Shown in pieces: positions 61,988 to 64,000 of a DNA stretch of 64,000 nt (position 1 is its first letter; each line of letters opens with the position of its first letter). The stretch spans positions 1 through 64,000 of the forward strand of contig DHHF01000014.1 of assembly GCA_002403155.1 (NCBI GenBank). Reading direction: 5' to 3'. A model generated the notes under the pieces. The model was not told the origin of the DNA. It worked only from the letters and a program-made list of their open reading frames with translations, and did no database searches. The stretch comes from Sulfurovum sp. UBA4779 (GTDB taxonomy: Bacteria; Campylobacterota; Campylobacteria; Campylobacterales; Sulfurovaceae). Both the position numbers and the translations under genes were made by a program.

Positions 61988-62602
61988 TTAGCGCTTTTTT
62001 CTTGCCAAAAGCTTTAAAAGCAAAGCATTAAGGACAAAGACAGGAGGGGATCCCATATCTAAGGCGATAAATGCATCAGAAAAAAGCTTTAATGTTTTTT
62101 CATCTATATCATATCGATCCGAATACATAGCGCCTTTAGCGAGGTATTCGGCCACCCGTTTCATCTCTTTGGCATCGGTTTGCTGATGGGCTTGTGTAAA
62201 CTCATAGGCGCTCGCCAAAGAAAGCTGCCTTACCTCCAAACCAAAATCTTCTTTTTGGACATCAGTCGAAAATGCAGATACGGGAAGTCTTGAGCGAATC
62301 GTATCAAGCACCGTGGCTTTGCTTGAAGTGATGAGAATAAATTCTTTATTTTCCGGAGGCTCTTCAATGATTTTAAGCAGCTTGTTTTGCGCAATAGGGG
62401 AAAATAGTTTTGCTGCAAGAACGATAACGGTAGTTTCTTCGCTTGCCAAATAAGCTTTTTCAATGGCAAATTTGGCATCTTCCACCAAAAAAGTCTCTTC
62501 TTTGACAATCTTTACGAAACATTCGGATGTTTTTGCCGCCTCTACGGCTGCTATGGCTGCTTCAATATTTGAAGTGATGAGAACTTGACTGACCAGCTTC
62601 AT
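61988..62602 (-). CDS. holB: DNA polymerase III delta-prime subunit (short HolB)
   Basis: Delta-prime is a fixed part of the clamp loader that puts the sliding clamp on DNA. Only 204 residues are present, against about 330 in E. coli. The visible motifs are VEDAKFAIEKAYLASEE, FSPIAQNKLLKIIEEPPENKEFILITSS and TIRSRLPVSAF. No N-terminal P-loop or zinc cysteines are visible, so the protein starts within what is usually the ATPase domain and the collar domain is short. This short form is usual for the hobA-folP locus of Campylobacterota. It overlaps hobA by 4 bases. Confidence 0.85.
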   Translation of the reverse strand: MKLVSQVLITSNIEAAIAAVEAAKTSECFVKIVKEETFLVEDAKFAIEKAYLASEETTVIVLAAKLFSPIAQNKLLKIIEEPPENKEFILITSSKATVLDTIRSRLPVSAFSTDVQKEDFGLEVRQLSLASAYEFTQAHQQTDAKEMKRVAEYLAKGAMYSDRYDIDEKTLKLFSDAFIALDMGSPPVFVLNALLLKLLARKKR

Positions 62603-63147
62603 AGCTCAAGTTCTAAATCGCCAAAAATCATGGCCGAAACCGTTTTGTCAAAAAGTTTATAAAGCTGCAGCAATTTGATATCCAACAGCACATCTGCACT
62701 TCTCAAAGTAAAACTATTTGGCACTTCTTGGTCCATAATCCATAAAAAACTGTCATCATTTCTATAAGCCACTTTTGTATAAGGGTGGTCTCCTTTGCCG
62801 ATATACCAGATAAAATACCCGTTTGGATAAGAAATATCGAGCATATCTTCAAGCAGCTGCATCTCTTGCGTATTATGAAGGGAGGCGAGATTGGGAAAGA
62901 TGTCTACCAACTGATAAAAGGGCAAAAGCGGCCGATTTTTTTGCAAATCATTTATGCAATTGAGGATATATTTGGCAAACCACTTGCGCGATTCATCCGT
63001 CACAATCAGGACGGTTTTCCCTTCCAATATCTGAGAGGCGGCACTTTTGATCAGAGGTGCCCACTCATAACGATATTCTTCCATCCACGAAAAACATGAT
63101 TCTTCTTCCCTTATGGCGCTCAACGTCCAATTTAAAAGCTGTTTCAT
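62599..63147 (-). CDS. hobA: DnaA-binding replication initiation factor HobA
   Basis: HobA is a SIS-fold-like homotetramer, specific to Campylobacterota, that binds DnaA domains I-II and promotes its assembly on the origin. The 182 residues start MKQLLNWTLSAIREEESCFSWMEE and include SAASQILEGKTVLIVTDESRKWFAKYIL, FPNLASLHNTQEMQLLEDMLDISYPNGYFIWYIG and a conserved C-terminal LLDIKLLQLYKLFDKTVSAMIFGDLELEL. The position between lysC and holB is as in C. jejuni and H. pylori. It is a strong taxonomic marker. Confidence 0.94.
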   Translation of the reverse strand: MKQLLNWTLSAIREEESCFSWMEEYRYEWAPLIKSAASQILEGKTVLIVTDESRKWFAKYILNCINDLQKNRPLLPFYQLVDIFPNLASLHNTQEMQLLEDMLDISYPNGYFIWYIGKGDHPYTKVAYRNDDSFLWIMDQEVPNSFTLRSADVLLDIKLLQLYKLFDKTVSAMIFGDLELEL

Positions 63148-63151
63148 AAAA

Positions 63152-64000
63152 TTATTTGTCTAGCTCGTATGCTTCATGGAGCATTCGAATCGCCAACTCT
63201 CCATATTTTTCGTCTATGATCATTGAAACTTTGATCTCTGAAGTGGAAATCATTTGTATATTGATATTGCTTGCCGCAAGCACGCTGAATGCTTTTGCTG
63301 CCACACCGGCATGTGATTTCATCCCTACGCCCACGACAGATACTTTACAGATATGGTCATCAAAATCCATCCCTTCGATATCATGATCAAATTTTTCCAT
63401 CACCCTTCTGGCGTTTTGAAGCTCGCTTTGAGGAACGGTAAACCCAAGATTTGTCGAACCGTCTGTCCCTGTCGTTTGAATGATCATATCTACATTAATA
63501 TTTTCTTTTGCCAATCTGGTGAAAATTTCTGCTGCGATTCCCGGCTTATCCGAAACTCCTCTGAGCGTAACCCTTGCTTGATTTTTATCAAGGACAACCC
63601 CGCTGACCAATACTGCTTCCATATTATTGTTCTCCTGTGTAATAAGTGTGCCTTCATTCTCATTGAAGCTGCTTTTTGCATATAGTTTAACATTGAGTTT
63701 TTTTGCCAATTCGACCGAACGGTTCTGCAAAACCTTTGCTCCCAAGGAAGAAAGCTCCAGCATCTCATCATAAGAGATGGTGTCCAACTTTTTTGCTTTA
63801 GGCTCAATCCGGGGATCTGTCGTATAGATACCGTCTACATCCGAGTAAATCTCACACTGGTCGGCATGAAGCGCACCCGCGATTGCCACCGCAGAAAGAT
63901 CCGACCCTCCGCGCCCAAGCGTTGTGACTGACCCCTCTTTGCTTACTCCTTGAAATCCTGCCACTACCACAATTTTGCCTTCTTTGATGGCAGTTTGCAT
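63152..64000 (-). CDS. lysC: Aspartate kinase, 5' end outside window
   Basis: LysC phosphorylates aspartate, entering the lysine, threonine and methionine pathways. The window holds the last 282 or so residues of the protein; the N-terminal lysine-rich ATP site is beyond the right edge, so any start seen here is only internal. The visible part shows TTLGRGGSDLSAVAIAGALHADQCEIYSDVDGIYTTDPR and two ACT regulatory domains (VTLRGVSDKPGIAAEIF, VSVVGVGMKSHAGVAAKAF). It heads, or is near the head of, the operon through cmoA, followed 4 bases later by hobA. Confidence 0.96.
   Translation of the reverse strand: MQTAIKEGKIVVVAGFQGVSKEGSVTTLGRGGSDLSAVAIAGALHADQCEIYSDVDGIYTTDPRIEPKAKKLDTISYDEMLELSSLGAKVLQNRSVELAKKLNVKLYAKSSFNENEGTLITQENNNMEAVLVSGVVLDKNQARVTLRGVSDKPGIAAEIFTRLAKENINVDMIIQTTGTDGSTNLGFTVPQSELQNARRVMEKFDHDIEGMDFDDHICKVSVVGVGMKSHAGVAAKAFSVLAASNINIQMISTSEIKVSMIIDEKYGELAIRMLHEAYELDK

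Noticed and set aside
1..64000. tRNA, rRNA, CRISPR, insertion sequence or prophage
   Set aside because: Reading the intergenic gaps showed no cloverleaf with a TTCGA loop, no regularly spaced repeats and no transposase or integrase reading frame.

Overview
This window comes from the chromosome of a chemolithoautotrophic Campylobacterota (epsilonproteobacterium), most likely a Sulfurovum- or Sulfurimonas-like lineage; no species can be named from the sequence alone. The evidence is ATP-citrate lyase (aclBA, the key enzyme of the reductive TCA cycle), the futalosine-pathway gene mqnE, the Campylobacterota-specific replication factor HobA, an HP1021/CemR-type orphan regulator, and gene orders shared with Campylobacter jejuni. 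From memory of that genome, these are mrp / ispDF / cemR / sat-like / pgpA; glyA / DUF1882 / SPOR / aroE; and lysC-hobA-holB-folP-ligA-tlyA-ribF-cmoA. Coding density is high, most genes lie in tight operons, and no tRNA, rRNA, CRISPR array, insertion sequence or prophage was seen.

Layout. 0.2-3.4 kb: aclB-aclA (minus) with a clear terminator. 3.5-6.7 kb: minus operon mqnE, a phosphoribosyltransferase, trpG/pabA and a GT-C-like membrane protein. 6.8-11.1 kb: glnD-glmS (plus). 11.3-12.7 kb: two tandem paralogous outer-membrane beta-barrel genes, each with its own strong sigma70-type promoter. 12.8-15.8 kb: thiC, mrp and an 85-residue acidic coiled-coil protein (minus). 16.0-19.7 kb: ispDF, a cemR-like regulator, a degenerate ATP-sulfurylase homologue and pgpA (plus). 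19.7-23.8 kb: malic enzyme followed by a DUF2868 membrane protein and a DUF3482 GTPase that overlap by ATGA. 23.8-31.7 kb: a respiratory molybdoenzyme locus in the order FeS subunit - NrfD-type anchor - catalytic subunit, then a TorD-like chaperone, a polyferredoxin-like protein and two small proteins, one of which looks like a stand-alone AroE N-terminal domain. 31.9-35.3 kb: a thiol-redox cluster (FTR catalytic subunit, rhodanese, dapE, thioredoxin-like protein, histidine kinase). 35.3-39.6 kb: gatC, pilT, cvpA, fur, lysS (plus). 40.0-46.7 kb: a two-gene accessory locus, an Ig-like secreted protein overlapping a 1872-residue protein that carries an alpha/beta-hydrolase-like, a cadherin-like and an LVIVD-propeller region. 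46.8-52.6 kb: glyA, a DUF1882 gene with no standard start codon, an rsuA-type gene (minus), a SPOR protein, trpE and aroE. 52.6-54.5 kb: an ArsRS-type two-component system. 54.5-64 kb: a class II DAHP synthase gene with paired dyads at its promoter, then the long minus operon lysC-hobA-holB-folP-ydcF-ligA-tlyA-ribF-cmoA.

How the parts fit. Most of the window is housekeeping: carbon fixation, aromatic amino acids (trpE, trpG, aroE, DAHP synthase), menaquinone, isoprenoid, folate, flavin and thiamine synthesis, nitrogen sensing, DNA replication and cell envelope. The accessory content is the molybdoenzyme locus, the thiol-redox/sensor cluster, the DUF2868/DUF3482 pair and the giant surface protein locus. 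The last of these is the best candidate for something undescribed.
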